The notes beneath the pieces were generated by a model. That model was given only the letters and a program-made list of their open reading frames with translations, was not told where the DNA came from and ran no database searches. From contig NC_079501.1 in assembly GCF_030052815.1 (NCBI RefSeq), forward strand, positions 84,081,849 through 84,145,848: a stretch of DNA of 64,000 bases, in the 5' to 3' direction. Positions 1-12,021 of this stretch are shown piece by piece. The DNA is from Hevea brasiliensis (lineage: Eukaryota > Streptophyta > Magnoliopsida > Malpighiales > Euphorbiaceae). Each line of letters begins with the position of its first letter. Position 1 is the first letter of the stretch. The position numbers and the translations under genes are program-made.

Positions 1-2497
1 GTTTAATAGAAGAAATGGTCATTTGTGACCTAATTAAGTGTGTTAGAAGTGTTTAAATCAAAGCCAAATTCGGATTGGGTATGAAGCATGACCAAAAGTC
101 AACTTTGAGAGACCAAAAATGAAATTTTACAAGTCCAATTGATATGGGACCAATTGGGAATGAAAATAGGCACTAAATGACACAATTTTCATTTAGGAAG
201 CATGCCCAAAAAGTGACTAAAACCTAGTAAACAAATTGACCAAAATTAAAAAATTACAGGCTGCCTTGTATAAACTGAACAAATGAACAGTATTTGTTCA
301 TTTGGTCATAACTCGAGCTAGGCAGGTCAAAATGATCTGAAATTTTACCAGTGGTTAGATGAGATATAGACCTAAAACTTTCATGAAAAAACCAATCCAA
401 ATTATACCATTAACCCAATCAAATTATTGAGCAAAGTTGAGTCACTGAATCTGCAGAACTGCAGATTTGCCATATGAACAGTAAAGTTTCAATGGCTATA
501 AATCTCTCTAGAAAACTCTGATTTAGGTGATTCTTGAACCGATGGAAACCTAAGACATAGTAGAACATTTCATATGAAGAAAATTAGACCAAATTATGGA
601 CTTAACTTGATCAAATTGCTGAACGAAGTTGGATCAATAAATCTGCCAGAACTAAAATCTGTAGCATGAACAGTAACTGTATTTTGGCTATAACTTGAGC
701 TACAAAACTCCAATTGGAGTGATTCAAAAAGGAGAATAAACTTAAGACAATGGGGAACATTTTCTATGAAGAAAGTTTTGCTAAATTCCAACAGTAAGGT
801 GACCAATGGAACAGTGCAACTAGGGACACCAAAAGTAAAAATTTGGCAATTTTGCCTAAAAGACCTAAGTTTTGAGAAAATGACCAAAACTAACAAGTTT
901 AGTGACCAAAATGTGGTATATGGGTGAAGTTGGAATTCCCATACCTATTAAGCCTTAGAAAGTCAATAATTTGACTTGAATAGTGTAGTGAATAGTAACC
1001 CGAAACACAAAATTTCACGAACGTCGAATTTAGCACGTTAGAGCTAGGTAAAAGTGAAGTTAAATTTATTTTTGGATTTATGCTAAGTTATGGTACTGAA
1101 ACACTGTAAAATTGTGTGTTTCAGTTGAAAAGAATACCGGGAAAGAACCCGAGGAGCCGAGTCAAGGCCAAGAGGCGACTCGCTTGAGGTTTGTGCTCAA
1201 CATCACTATGCTTTAAAATTCATTGGTAAAGTGAATGAAATATGCATTTTACTTTTGCTTTGAATTGTTGAAAGTTTATTGTGACCTTATTTATGATGTT
1301 TTGATTTAAATTGTGAAAGTTATTGTGTATATTTGAAATGACAATGTTTAGCAAATTGTTAAGATAAGTTTTGAAACCACAGTGTCATGGCCATATATTT
1401 GAACACCTCACTAGCACGACTAGTGGGGGTAATTAGTTTCGAATTTTGATTCCTTCTCTGAAGAAGTGTTGAGGTGTGCCAGTAGAAGAGGATGTGAATG
1501 GATATCCATATATTTGAGCTAGCTAGCCTTGTGATGTAATTTCTCTTTAGCCTCTGGCTATTGAGATTATATTTTCGAATGGCATGATATAACTATGGGT
1601 TTTATGAAATTTGTTTGATACTTCGAAATGAAATTGTTTGGTATAAAATCTCATAATTCATGTTTTGTGTTTAACTCGCATGCTCAGTTCAATTTTTGAT
1701 TAAATGTGATTTAAATTCTGCATAAAGATTCTTTTAGTATGTTGTGCATCACTGAGTCCTAGTACTCAGCGTTAGCTTTTATTGCTATTGCAGATTTAGA
1801 GACTAGAGGAGCAGCAGACTGAGCTGCTAAGGTGTGAGGATCTATCAGTTTGAAGTTATCGGGTATAATTTATACCCTGACTGTAAATATTTCTTTTGAT
1901 ATGTGTATTGCACATAAATGTATGAACATGTAAATTCGGTCTTGAGCAGCTTACACAAAATTTGTATAAAGTTATAATAAATTTTAGTTTGAATTTCTCT
2001 TAATGTAAATTTTGCAATGATATATATAAATTATCTTTAATGAACTATGAATGGAACTATTTTATTTAATTTGAATGAAATGGATTGCTAGTATTTTGAT
2101 GATCATTGGATAGTGGATTTGAAATTTGAAAGTTGATAAATGTGTTGAGAATTTGATTGAGATTGAGTATGAATTTGAAGCAGTGGTTGAAAAATTATTG
2201 GAAGTGCCTTTTTTTCAGGTATTTGAAGAACTGTTTTCTCAAAATACAAACGGAACTCTGGCAAAATTTTTATAAAATTTGCGAAAAAATAAAATGGACC
2301 AAAAATATTAACTAGTTTTAATTTCAATTAGATGTTTTAAATACCTATTAGAAAATGCTCACCACTTATCAAAAATAAGAAAATTGTTTTAAAATACCTT
2401 GTAGGGTACTTAATGAGTTATCGGTAGGTGAAGTTCAATAGTTCATTAGGTATTCTATGGGATCATGTTATGCCTTACAGAGGGGTAAGGTGTGACA
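1..2497 (+). repeat. End of a long Ty3/Gypsy-type LTR (Tekay/Del-like), truncated by window start
   Basis: The stretch holds no credible coding sequence and ends in GGTAAGGTGTGACA at 2484-2497, a CA-type LTR terminus. The last ~155 bp recur as an inverted copy at 63855-64000, so this is a repeat family with a fixed end. No primer binding site follows 2497, so this is a 3' LTR or a solo LTR. The long non-coding body is typical of Tekay/Del chromovirus LTRs, but the lineage is inferred because no pol is present. The left end lies outside the window. Confidence 0.6.
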
Positions 2498-2626
2498 TGT
2501 AGTACATGTCACGTTTTCTAATTATAATATTAATTGTCTTATGCTGCCTAACTTAGTAACATTACATGTTTCAAGTAGACTAATAGACCCACTTTTGCTT
2601 AAATGATAAGGATAATTAAAGGATAG

Positions 2627-4049
2627 TGTTGACCCCGTGTAGCTTAAAATGAGCATTGATTTTGATGATAACAAAACTCAAAAAGAATCTATCTAACCCA
2701 ACTTTAAAGTGATGTGTAGATTCTTTGTCTTATTCCTAAAGTATCTTTGAAGTTGCATCTAAGGAGAAAGGATACTCAAAGGCATTTCAAGACAAATCCA
2801 AAATGAGAAAAGAACAAGACTATGAAAGCCAAGACTCAAAGAAAAGGTATGAAAGTCATAGAGTTAGAGATAGAGTCTTAGGTCTTATATGAGAAGAATA
2901 GATGAGAATTTAGTCAAATGGAGCTCAAAAATGAAATTCTATTTTATGATTACTTTTTCTCATCATGACCTTGGACACTACTATTGAAACATTTTTTTTT
3001 AAGGTCTAAATCATTTTATTTAATATTGCAAGTTGAGACATGCAGTTGTTGACTTAGTTTGCTAACTGGTTTGCTAAAATTTTTAGTTTGCTAATGTGTT
3101 TGCTAAAAACATTAGTTTACTAACCAGTTTACTGACTACTGCCAAAATTTCATTAGTTTGCTAAATGATCAGAGCTGCTCAACTTCACACAAAAGGAAAA
3201 AATAACGGCCATTTTATCTTGGGCAGTGTGTATAACGTTCCAAAAGGGTTTCAAACGGTCTAAAATGATTTGGGACTATAAATACACCTTCTTTACTTCA
3301 TTTACACTTGATGAAAGCTTACATTTGAACTCCAACTTTGATTTTTCATTTATTGCTTTCATTAAAGAGCTTTAAAGTCTTTGAGCTATCATTGGCAAAT
3401 CAACTCATCTCTTCTTTATAGTTTGATTTGTATTCAATAAAAGTGAGTGTTAAAACATTTAATTACATTTAAGAGAGGTTGTACAAGCACCTATTGAAGC
3501 TTGAGAGAGTAAGTGCTTGAGGTAGCACTTGTGAAGGTTTTAAGCTACCTTGGTAAAAGCTTGGTGTTGAAAAGTTGTAAAGGTCTTTTGGTCTCTTGCC
3601 TTCAAAAGAGCAAATATTGGAGAGAAGACTCAAAGAGGGTTCTTTGAGAGAGTGGATGTAGGCTAGTTAAGCCGAACCACTATAAAAATCATTGTGTTTG
3701 ATCTCTCTAACCTTGACCTCCTTACTTTTGTGCAATTTAAATGTTTCTTTTTATACATGATGTTGAATGTTGGTTGAATAGATTGAATTGATAAACTTGA
3801 AGACATATTGAGTAACTTGAGAAATTAGTTGTATATAGTATGATGCATGTTTTGTTAGATTTTGCCTTAAATATTGATTGAGGCTTAAATTGCAACTTAG
3901 GAACACTTTGTTGAGACACATATTACTTTCATTATAAAGAGAGAAGCACCTAGTTGAACAAAGCCATAATTTTTCATTAGGCTACAAGCAAGAGCCGAAA
4001 AATTGGTAAAGTCCAATTCACCCCCCTCTTGGACTATTTTGGGACAACA
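2627..4049 (+). repeat. 5' LTR of SIRE-type element
   Basis: It starts TGTTGACCCC and ends GGGACAACA, pairing with 12022-13442. It contains a TATA box at 3277-3284 and a cluster of AGTTTGCTA-type repeats at about 3055-3165. This LTR would drive the gag-pol transcript. Confidence 0.93.
3277..3284 (+). promoter_or_regulatory. TATA box in SIRE 5' LTR
   Basis: TATAAATA stands in a locally GC-richer context and is conserved at 12670-12677 in the 3' LTR. It is the only good TATA motif in the LTR and sits in the expected place for the U3/R boundary. Transcription start is not demonstrated. Confidence 0.6.
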
Positions 4050-4052
4050 AAT

Positions 4053-4064
4053 TGGTATCAGAGC
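4053..4064 (+). other. Primer binding site, initiator-Met tRNA type
   Basis: TGGTATCAGAGC lies three bases after the LTR end and matches the complement of the 3' end of plant initiator-Met tRNA, the usual primer for Copia elements. Confidence 0.9.
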
Positions 4065-4108
4065 TTGTCTCTCTTGCTTAGGGTGTTACAACCTTAGAGT
4101 GATCCATA

Positions 4109-5884
4109 ATGGCTAGTTCATCTAGCAATACTATCGGTATACCCGCACCTTTAGCTAAAGGCTACTCAATCACTAGACCACCACTCTTTAATGGCACTAA
4201 TTATTCATTTTGGAAAGTAAGAATGAGAAATTTCATACAATCTGTAGATATTGATGCATGGAGAATTATTAAAAATGGTCCACATGTTCCTCAAAAGAAT
4301 GGTCCAGGAACTACAAAAGTTCCAAAACATGAAGATGAATATGATGACAATGATTGGAAGAAAATTTCTATAAATGCTAAAGCTATCAATATTTTGCATT
4401 GCTCACATGACCTTAATGAATAAAATCATGTTTCAGGATGTCAATCTGCTAAGGAAATTTGGGATAAGCTTGAAGTCACTTATGAAGGAACTGATGTCGT
4501 CAAAGAGTCCAAAGCAAACCTTCTTATTCGAGATTATGAGCTGTTTGAAATGAGGCCAGGAGAATCAATTGCGGATATGAGTACAAGGTTTACCGATCTT
4601 GTAAATCTTCTCAAAGCACTTGGAAAAAGATTTGAGGAAGCTGAACTTGTGAAGAAAATTCTTAGATCACTTCCAAAATCTTGGGAAGCAAAGACTACAA
4701 TTATCCAAGATACCAAGTATTTTAAAACATTCACTTATGATGAACTCATTGGATCTCTCATTGCACATGAGATGGTATACAAGAAAGATGAAGTTGAAAA
4801 TGAGCAGAAAAAGAAGAAAAGCATTGCTCTTAAGTCAAACAAAGATGAAGATAAGAAGAAAGGAGTTGCATTCAAAGTTGACTCAAGTGACAACTCAAGT
4901 GCTTCAAGTGATGATGATGATGAAATGGCTATGCTTGCAAGAAAATTTAAAAGAGCTTTCAAGAAGGGAGGAAGCAAATACAAGAAATTCTTGAAAAAGT
5001 ATACTCCCAAGGATAAACACTTCAGGGATTCAAAAGAAGAAATTGTTTGTTATGAGTGTCACAAACCTGGACATATCAAGCCCAAATGTCCATTGCTCAA
5101 AAAGAAGAAAGGAAAAGAAGATAGGAGCAAGAAAGCTATGAAAGTAGTATGGAGCAACAGTGAAGAATCTTCAAATGATGAATCAAGTGATAAAGAGACT
5201 GCTCTTCTTTGTATGATGGCACTTGAAGAGAAAGTCGAGAGTTCACAAAAGGAAGAAGAAAGTGACAATGAGTTAAACTCTTATGAATCTCCTAATGTGG
5301 AAGAACTTGAGCTTGCATTTGCTAAAGTATATGATGAGTATAGAAATTACAAGAGAAAGTACACTAAAATGAATTTAGAAATTGAATCATTGAGATCACA
5401 AAATATTTTCATGTCCAATGTGCATAAAGAAAATGAATTTTACAAAGGAAAAATTGCTTTGTTTAAAGAACTAGATTTAGAGTTGAAAATCTCAAAAGAG
5501 ACTTGTGAAATGCTCATTGAGAAAAATAAAGTTCTTGAAGCTAAAGTAGAATCTTTAACAAATGATTTGGCAAAATTTACAAAAGGAAAAGAAACTCTAG
5601 ATGTACTTCTTAGAAACCAAAGAATTTCAAATGAAAAATATGGAATTGGTTTTGATGGTTTCATGAACTATGACAAGTATAAAAATCATTTCATTAAAGC
5701 ATCTACATCCTCTTTGCCCAATATTACATGTTATTATTGCAATAAAAGGGGTCATATGATTAGTTCTTGTGCACTTAGGAAAGGTCTTTTTAAGGTAAAG
5801 AAGGTATGGGTACCAAAGGGAACCTTACCTAAGGTCACTAACCCCCAAGGACCCCAAGTTGCTTGGGTACCTAAACTCCAATGA
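4109..5884 (+). pseudogene. gag: SIRE gag (capsid/nucleocapsid), one in-frame stop
   Basis: Gag would form the cytoplasmic virus-like particle and bind element RNA. The ATG at 4109 opens a frame of about 590 codons. The N-terminal part carries the Copia gag signature around FNGTNYSFWK, followed by the UBN2-like region (LRSLPKSWEAK near 4665). A first zinc knuckle CYECHKPGHIKPKC lies at about 5050-5095 and a second, CYYCNKRGHMISSC, at about 5730-5775, with a charged coiled-coil-like stretch between them. A single TAA at 4421-4423 interrupts an otherwise open frame. The terminal TGA (5882-5884) overlaps the pol ATG as ATGA. The two knuckles and long C-terminal part are typical of Sirevirus gag. 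Confidence 0.9.
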
Positions 5885-8800
5885 TTAAATTTCAGGTTTG
5901 TTTCAAAGGGATGAAGGAAAGTAAAAAATGGTATATAGATAGTGGTTGTTCAAAGCACATGACTGGTGAAAAGGACAAGTTTTCAGAAATTACAATGAAA
6001 GATGGAGGATATGTAAAATTTGGAGATAAAGGGAAAGGAAAAATAATTGGAAATGGCACTATTGGAACCAAACCTTGTATTAAAGATGTGTCGCTCATTG
6101 AAGGATTGAAATACAACTTGCTAAGTGTAAGCCAACTTTGTGATAAAGGTTTTGAGGTAAAGTTCACTTCTTCTCTATGTACAATCAATAACTTAGATAA
6201 TAACACATTGTTCATTGCCAATAGATCCAATAATGTTTACTTGCTTGACATGAATAATTTTGAAACTAATCATGGTACATGTCTAGTATCTCTTGATAAC
6301 TCTAGTTATTTGTGGCATAGAAGACTGGGTCATGCAAGCATGCATACACTCTCAAAATTGTCTAAGAAAGAACTTGTTAATGGTCTTCCTAAGATCAATT
6401 ATGAGAATGAATTTCAATGTAGAGCATGTGCACTAGGAAAGCATACTAGAGCATCCTTCAAATCTAAAAATATTGTGTCTACCACTAGGCCATTAGAATT
6501 GCTTCATCTTGATTTGTTTGGGCCCGTAACTCCTACTAGTCTTGGTGGGAAGTCATATGCTTTAGTTATTGTTGATGATTATTCAAGATATACATGGACA
6601 TTTTTCCTTGCTCACAAAGATGAAACTTTTGAAAAATTCACCTTTTTTAGTAAAATGGTTCAAAATGAAAAAGGCTTTTGCATCTCATCTATAAGAAGTG
6701 ACCATGGAACTGAATTTGAAAATCATTTATTTAAGAAATATTGTGATAAATATGGAATCAACCATAATTTTTCAGCTCCTAGAACACCACAACAAAATGG
6801 GGTAGTAGAAAGGAAAAATAGGATTTTGCAAGAAATGACTAGAACTATGTTGAGTGAAAATAATTTGCCAAAGTACTTTTGGGCTGAAGCTGTCAATACA
6901 TCTTGCTATGTGTTAAATAGAGTTTTGATTAGACCAATTTTGAAAAAGACCCCCTATGAGCTATGGAAAGGAAGAAAACCAAATATCTCATATTTCAAAG
7001 CATTTGGTTGTAAGTGCTATATTTTAAATAACAAGAAGGATAACTTAAAGAAATTTGATGCTAAATCCGATGAAGGAATCTTTCTTGGGTATTCAACAAA
7101 GAGTAAAGCTTATAGAGTGTTCAATAGAAGAACTTTAGTTATTGAGGAAACTATTCATGTTTTGTTTGATGAAACAAACCCTTCTATCAGAAGGAAAGAT
7201 GTTTGTGATGATAATAATGAGCAGGTGTTTGGAAAAGAAAATATAATATCAAGTCAAGAAACGGAACAAATTAATGACAAAGATGAAGAAACTCAAGGAG
7301 ATATTACAATAGATGTCCATAATACCAATGATGATCAAATCAATGAAGAAATGCCAAATTTGGAAGAATTACAAGTAAATGAGCCTCAACATGAAGATTT
7401 ACCTAAAGAATGGAGATTCCATAGAAATCATCCCCAAGAAGACATTATTGATGATCCATTTCAGAGGATGATGACTAGAGCATAATTGAGAAGATACTTT
7501 GGTAATGTTGCTTTTGTTTCACAAATTGAACCTAAATTTTGAAGATGCTCAAAATGATGAAAGTTGGATTCTTGCCATGCAAGAAGAACTAAATCAATTT
7601 GAGAGAAATAAAGTTTGGAATTTAGTGCCTAAACCAAAAGATCATTCAATTTTGGTACTAAATGGGTTTTTAGAAACAAAATGGATGAAAAAGGCAATGT
7701 TGTTAGAAACAAAGTTAGACTAGTGGCTCAAGGCTACAACCAAGAGGAAGGGATTGATTTTGATGAAACCTTTGCTCCGGTTGCTAGAATTGAAGCTACT
7801 AGAATGTTGTGTGCCTTTGCATGTTATAAGGATTTTATGCTTTATCAAATGGATGTCAAGAGTGCATTTTTAAATGGTTATATTGATGAGGAAGTGTATG
7901 TTGCACAACCTCCAGGCTTTGAAAATCATGAGCATCCAAATCATGTTTATAAACTTACTAAAGCTTTATATGGTTTAAAACAAGCTCCTAGAGCATGGTA
8001 TGAAAGGCTTAGTAAATTTCTTTTACAAAATGATTTTCAAAGAGGCAAAGTGGATACAACACTTTTTGTTAAGAGGCATCATAATGATATGCTCATTGTG
8101 CAAATTTATGTTGATGATATAATTTTTGGTGCTACTAACAAATCTCTTTGCAAGAAATTTTCTAAGATTATGCAGAATGAATTTGAAATGAGCATGATGG
8201 GTGAGCTCACATTCTTCATTGGACTTCAAATTAAGCAAATGAAAGATGGCATCTTCATAAATCAATCAAAGTACATCAAGGATATGCTAAAGAAATTTAA
8301 GATGAAAGATTTGAAGAGCATGTGCACTCCTATGAGTTCAACAATTAAAATGGACAATGATGAAAAAGGTAAAGAAGTAGATACCAAGCTTTACAGAGGT
8401 ATGATTGGCTCTCTTTTGTACCTTACTGCATCTAGGCCAGACATACACTTTAGTGTTTGCTTGTGTGCAAGATTTCAATCTTGTCCAAAAGAATCCCATC
8501 TAAGTACAGTTAAAAGGATCTTTAGATACCTCATTGGCACACACTTAATTGGTTTATGGTATCCAAAATGTGAATCATTTAATCTTATTGGTTATAGTGA
8601 TTCCGATTTTGCTGGAAGTAGATTGGATAGAAAAAGTACTTCAGGAACTTGTCAATTTCTTGGTCTTGCACTAGTTTCTTGGCACAGTAAGAAATAAACT
8701 TCAGTAGCTTTATCTACAGCTGAGGCAGAATATATAGCTGCTGGTAGTTGTGTTGCTCAAATTTTATGGATGAAACAACAATTGGAAGATTTTGGTTTAA

Positions 8801-9057
8801 AATATAATCTTGTTCCAATTAGGTGTGACAACACAAGTGCCATAAACTTGATCAAAAATCCAGTCCAACATTCAACAAGAACAAAACATATTGAGATCAG
8901 ACATCATTTTATTAGAGATCATGTTCAAAATGGAAATATCAAAATAGAATTTGTTGCCTCTGAAAATCAACTTGCTGATGCTTTTACAAAACAACTTAGT
9001 GAAGAAACCTTTTGTAAAATTAGAAGAGAAATTGGTATGTGTGAACCACTTGCTTGA
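5881..9057 (+). pseudogene. pol: SIRE pol: protease, integrase, reverse transcriptase, RNase H
   Basis: The domain order is Copia. Protease has WYIDSGCSKHMTG near 5930. Integrase has its HHCC finger (WHRRLGHAS ... CRACALGKH, 6310-6450) and a DDE core with visible Asp, Asp and Glu (LDLFGP, SDHGTEFEN, NGVVERKNR). Reverse transcriptase (7680-8450) has the catalytic IYVDDIIFG at about 8105. RNase H (8590-9050) has STAEAEY and the C-terminal ADAFTK block. Breaks: TAA at 7483-7485; a one-base gain near 7540 and a one-base loss near 7655 that put 7550-7655 in another frame; TAA at 8695-8697 replacing a Gln codon. The frame before and after is the same, so these are point lesions in a once-continuous gene. 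The integrase catalytic residues look intact. Confidence 0.92.
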
Positions 9058-9663
9058 AATTTAAGTCATAATAATTTCATGTATTTGCATTTTATTCAAT
9101 GTGTGAGTAATCTGCTGTGATATAAGTTTGCTGAGAAATTTTTAAAGAACATTAGCTAACTTGTTTGTGTACTCGAGAAATTAGTTTACTAAGTTGTATG
9201 CTAATGTTGCGTGACTAAAATTAGTTTGCTATATCATGTACTGTTCAAATTTCAAACCAAAAGGTGATTGTGCTTGAAACTCTCTGCATGTCCAGCAATG
9301 CGTTTATCTTTTCACATTTGATATCACATTCTCAGTGCTGTGTCAGACATGTAGAAATATATATTTGTGCATATAAAGATAGATAGACTTGTTTGAAATA
9401 AAAAAAGGGGAAGAAAACAGGTTCAGATAAAGTATAGTGGAATAAGAAAAGCGCGGGACTCAAGAGAACTTAAATCCTCTGCCACACGAAACCGTCACCC
9501 TCTCTCTCCTCTGCATCGGTTCACGACACTACACCTCTAAAACAAACCCATTTTCTTTTTGACAAAATATACCCAAACCCATCAGACCTCTCATCTCTCC
9601 TTTCTTCTCCACTCTTTACATACCGAAAAGCCAGTGTTCAATTTCACCATTTTTTTTGTGTCA
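9058..9663 (+). other. SIRE pol-env spacer
   Basis: No coding signal is visible. Variants of AGTTTGCTA/TTAGCTAAC recur at about 9125-9235, the same motif as in the LTR and in the 3' untranslated part. A pyrimidine-rich stretch at 9480-9660 precedes the third ORF and could supply a leader or a 3' splice site for a spliced env-like message, but this is inference. Confidence 0.6.
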
Positions 9664-11445
9664 ATAGCTCGTGCTAAACGCAAGTCCCCTATTGCTGCTG
9701 CTGCTTCGTCATCCTCATCAGCCTCCGACGATATCCCTATCGCCGCATTGCTAAAGAAATCGAAAGGGAAGAAAAACTTACTTGAATAGAAATCAGCTAG
9801 TGCGTCTTCCGACCCATCCAAGGCTATTGAACCCACTGAATCGACACCAGAAACACAAAAGAAGAGGAAAATGCGAGGGATTGATACCCAACGCAAAAAG
9901 GGCGCTGTAAAATCTTCGGGTTCAGTGGATAAGGCGTTGCTAGATTGTAAATTTATCAAATGGGAGTACTTTAATCAGGTAAATTTTCAATTCAAAGAAC
10001 TTTTTGAGTTTCAAGGATGGATAGATGTTTGTGAATGTACAAATGAGTATTACCCTAGGCTTGTTGAAGATTTTTATAGGACTTTAAGAACAGTTGATGA
10101 TGAGGACAAATTTGAGGTTGTTTTGAATGACAGTGTATATGGTGTCTCTGTTGAAATGATAGCTACGGCTTTGAACTTGCCTAATGATGGAAATAAAATT
10201 TCCACACATAAGGATGTTGCTAGGGTGGCAGGCTTTAATTTGGTTGAGTTTGAAAACGAAGTGTTCCCTGCTAACACTGCCACAAATGAAAAGTCCACTA
10301 GCACAAAAGCTTTTCAACATATCAAAATCGTTCACAGTATGGTGAACTACATTTTTTGTCCTAAATCTGGTTGCTATGGTTATTTGAGTCACCTAGACAT
10401 GTGTATTATGTGGCACATTGTTAACAAAGTAAGGATGAATTTGGCTTATTTGATTTTTAAGAACATGTGCAAAGCTTATGGAATTGGAAAATTGCCTTAT
10501 GCACATCTCTTGACTGCTGTGTTTAAAGAGCTGAATATAAATGTCTCTAAGGAAAGTTCTAGGACTGATTTAATTATGCTTAGAGAAATTCACTCTGACA
10601 CTGATGGAAGAAAGAAAAGGTTTGAAAAGGGTGGTTCTTTCTCAGCTAAGGTTAGTTCAGATTCCATAAATGAATTTATGAGTGAGCTTCAAGGGCTAAA
10701 AGCTGCAATTAATGAGCAATTCAGTTCAACCTATCAGTCCATTAAACTTCTGAGAAAATATGTGGATGTGATTGACTACAAAGTGAGTCACTTGCTTACT
10801 CAAAATGAGAAATTAAAGAAGCTAATAGTGGATCTTCAGTAGGCCAAGGAAACTGGTTTCCCAACTAAGGTTGGGGCTGCTACTCAAGTCTCTGCTCATA
10901 GTACTGGTAAGGGTGAAAGTAATAAGGTTGGTGAGTTTCCAGCTGCTGTGGCACATGAAAGTGAACAAATGGTTGAACCTGAACTTGAACCTGCAGCTGA
11001 AGCCCCTGTTGACCATGCTAGTGAACAGGTCATTGAACCTGAAATTGGTCCTATAACTGATGTCCCTATTGAGCATGGCAGTGAAAAGATTGTAGAACCC
11101 GAAAGTGAGCCTCCTATTGAACCTCCAAGTGCACCACCTGTTGAACCTGCTGCTGCCCCTCCGCAGCAGAAGGAAGCCTCTCTCAAGGATCACCAAGCGA
11201 GTGCTCCATCTCAACTCTCTGCAGCTGCTGCCCCTACAGCCAAGAAAGGTAGAAAAAGAACTAAGTCGACTGTGTCAAATCCCTACCAATCCCTAGCTGC
11301 TACTCTTCAACCACCATCTGATGAAGATGAGCCACAGAAGGATGATTAATTGGCTGATCAAGAATCTCAGCCCCCTGCTTCTAAACCCACCAGGAAGAAG
11401 TTGGTGCCTTCCAAATCCACTCGCAAGAGCAAAAGACTAAAATGA
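9664..11445 (+). pseudogene. SIRE envelope-like third ORF, start codon lost, three in-frame stops
   Basis: The position after pol and the composition match the envelope-like/'putative plant transposon protein' ORF of Sireviruses; its function is not established. The basic, Ser/Ala-rich N-terminus probably began at 9664, where ATA stands in place of ATG just before a run of basic residues. A globular part (about 9930-10640) with LNLPNDGN near 10180 is followed by a coiled-coil-like stretch, then an acidic, Pro/Glu/Val-rich tail of repeated EPE-type blocks (10950-11160) and a basic C-terminus ending at TGA 11443-11445. Stops interrupt the single frame at 9787-9789 (TAG), 10840-10842 (TAG) and 11347-11349 (TAA). 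No signal peptide or clear membrane segment is visible. Confidence 0.8.
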
Positions 11446-12021
11446 TTCCCATCTAATATGGATTTTTAGTTTCCTATCTGTCTTTTTAGTTTACTAGTCT
11501 GTTTGCTAATATTGGTTTTTTAGTTTGCTACTGTTCACCTTACTGCATTTACATTTGGGTTGACATGATTCTTTTTGGGTTATTTTCTCCTGTTTCCTTT
11601 TTGATTGATGACAAAAAGGGGGAGAATAGGATGGAATGGATAGGATGGATATGGATATGGATATGGATATGGATATGTGTTTATACTTGTGTTGATGGAT
11701 ATGGATATGTGAATATATGTTTATAGGATGGATGTGAATGTGTTGATACTTGTGTTAATGGATATGTGTTTATACTTGTGTTTATACTTGTGAAAAATGG
11801 AAATTCTTTTTGAGAATATTGTGAATATGCTTTATAGCATAAATTCAGAGGAAGTTTTTGTACAGCAAATAGATTTCTTAGAAATTATGTGTATATATTT
11901 AGGGGGAGCATTTTCGGCATACTATACTGCTTGGATTCACATACTCACATAAACTTTTACACACTTTTATTTCTGATTGTTGATTCAATTGAGTTTTGTC
12001 ATCATCAAAAAGGGGGAGATT
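11446..12021 (+). other. SIRE 3' untranslated region with multiple polypurine tracts and GGATAT array
   Basis: Three polypurine blocks are visible: AAAAAGGGGGAGA at 11613-11625, TAGGGGGAGC at about 11900 and AAAAAGGGGGAGA at 12008-12020, the last directly before the 3' LTR and so the likely primer for plus-strand synthesis. Between them lies an imperfect array of GGATAT units at about 11635-11770. AGTTTGCTA motifs occur at 11485-11530. Extra polypurine copies are a known Sirevirus trait. Confidence 0.85.

Noticed and set aside
9591..9959. Minus-strand frame opposite the envelope-like ORF start
   Set aside because: Low-complexity antisense of the Ser/Ala-rich N-terminus.
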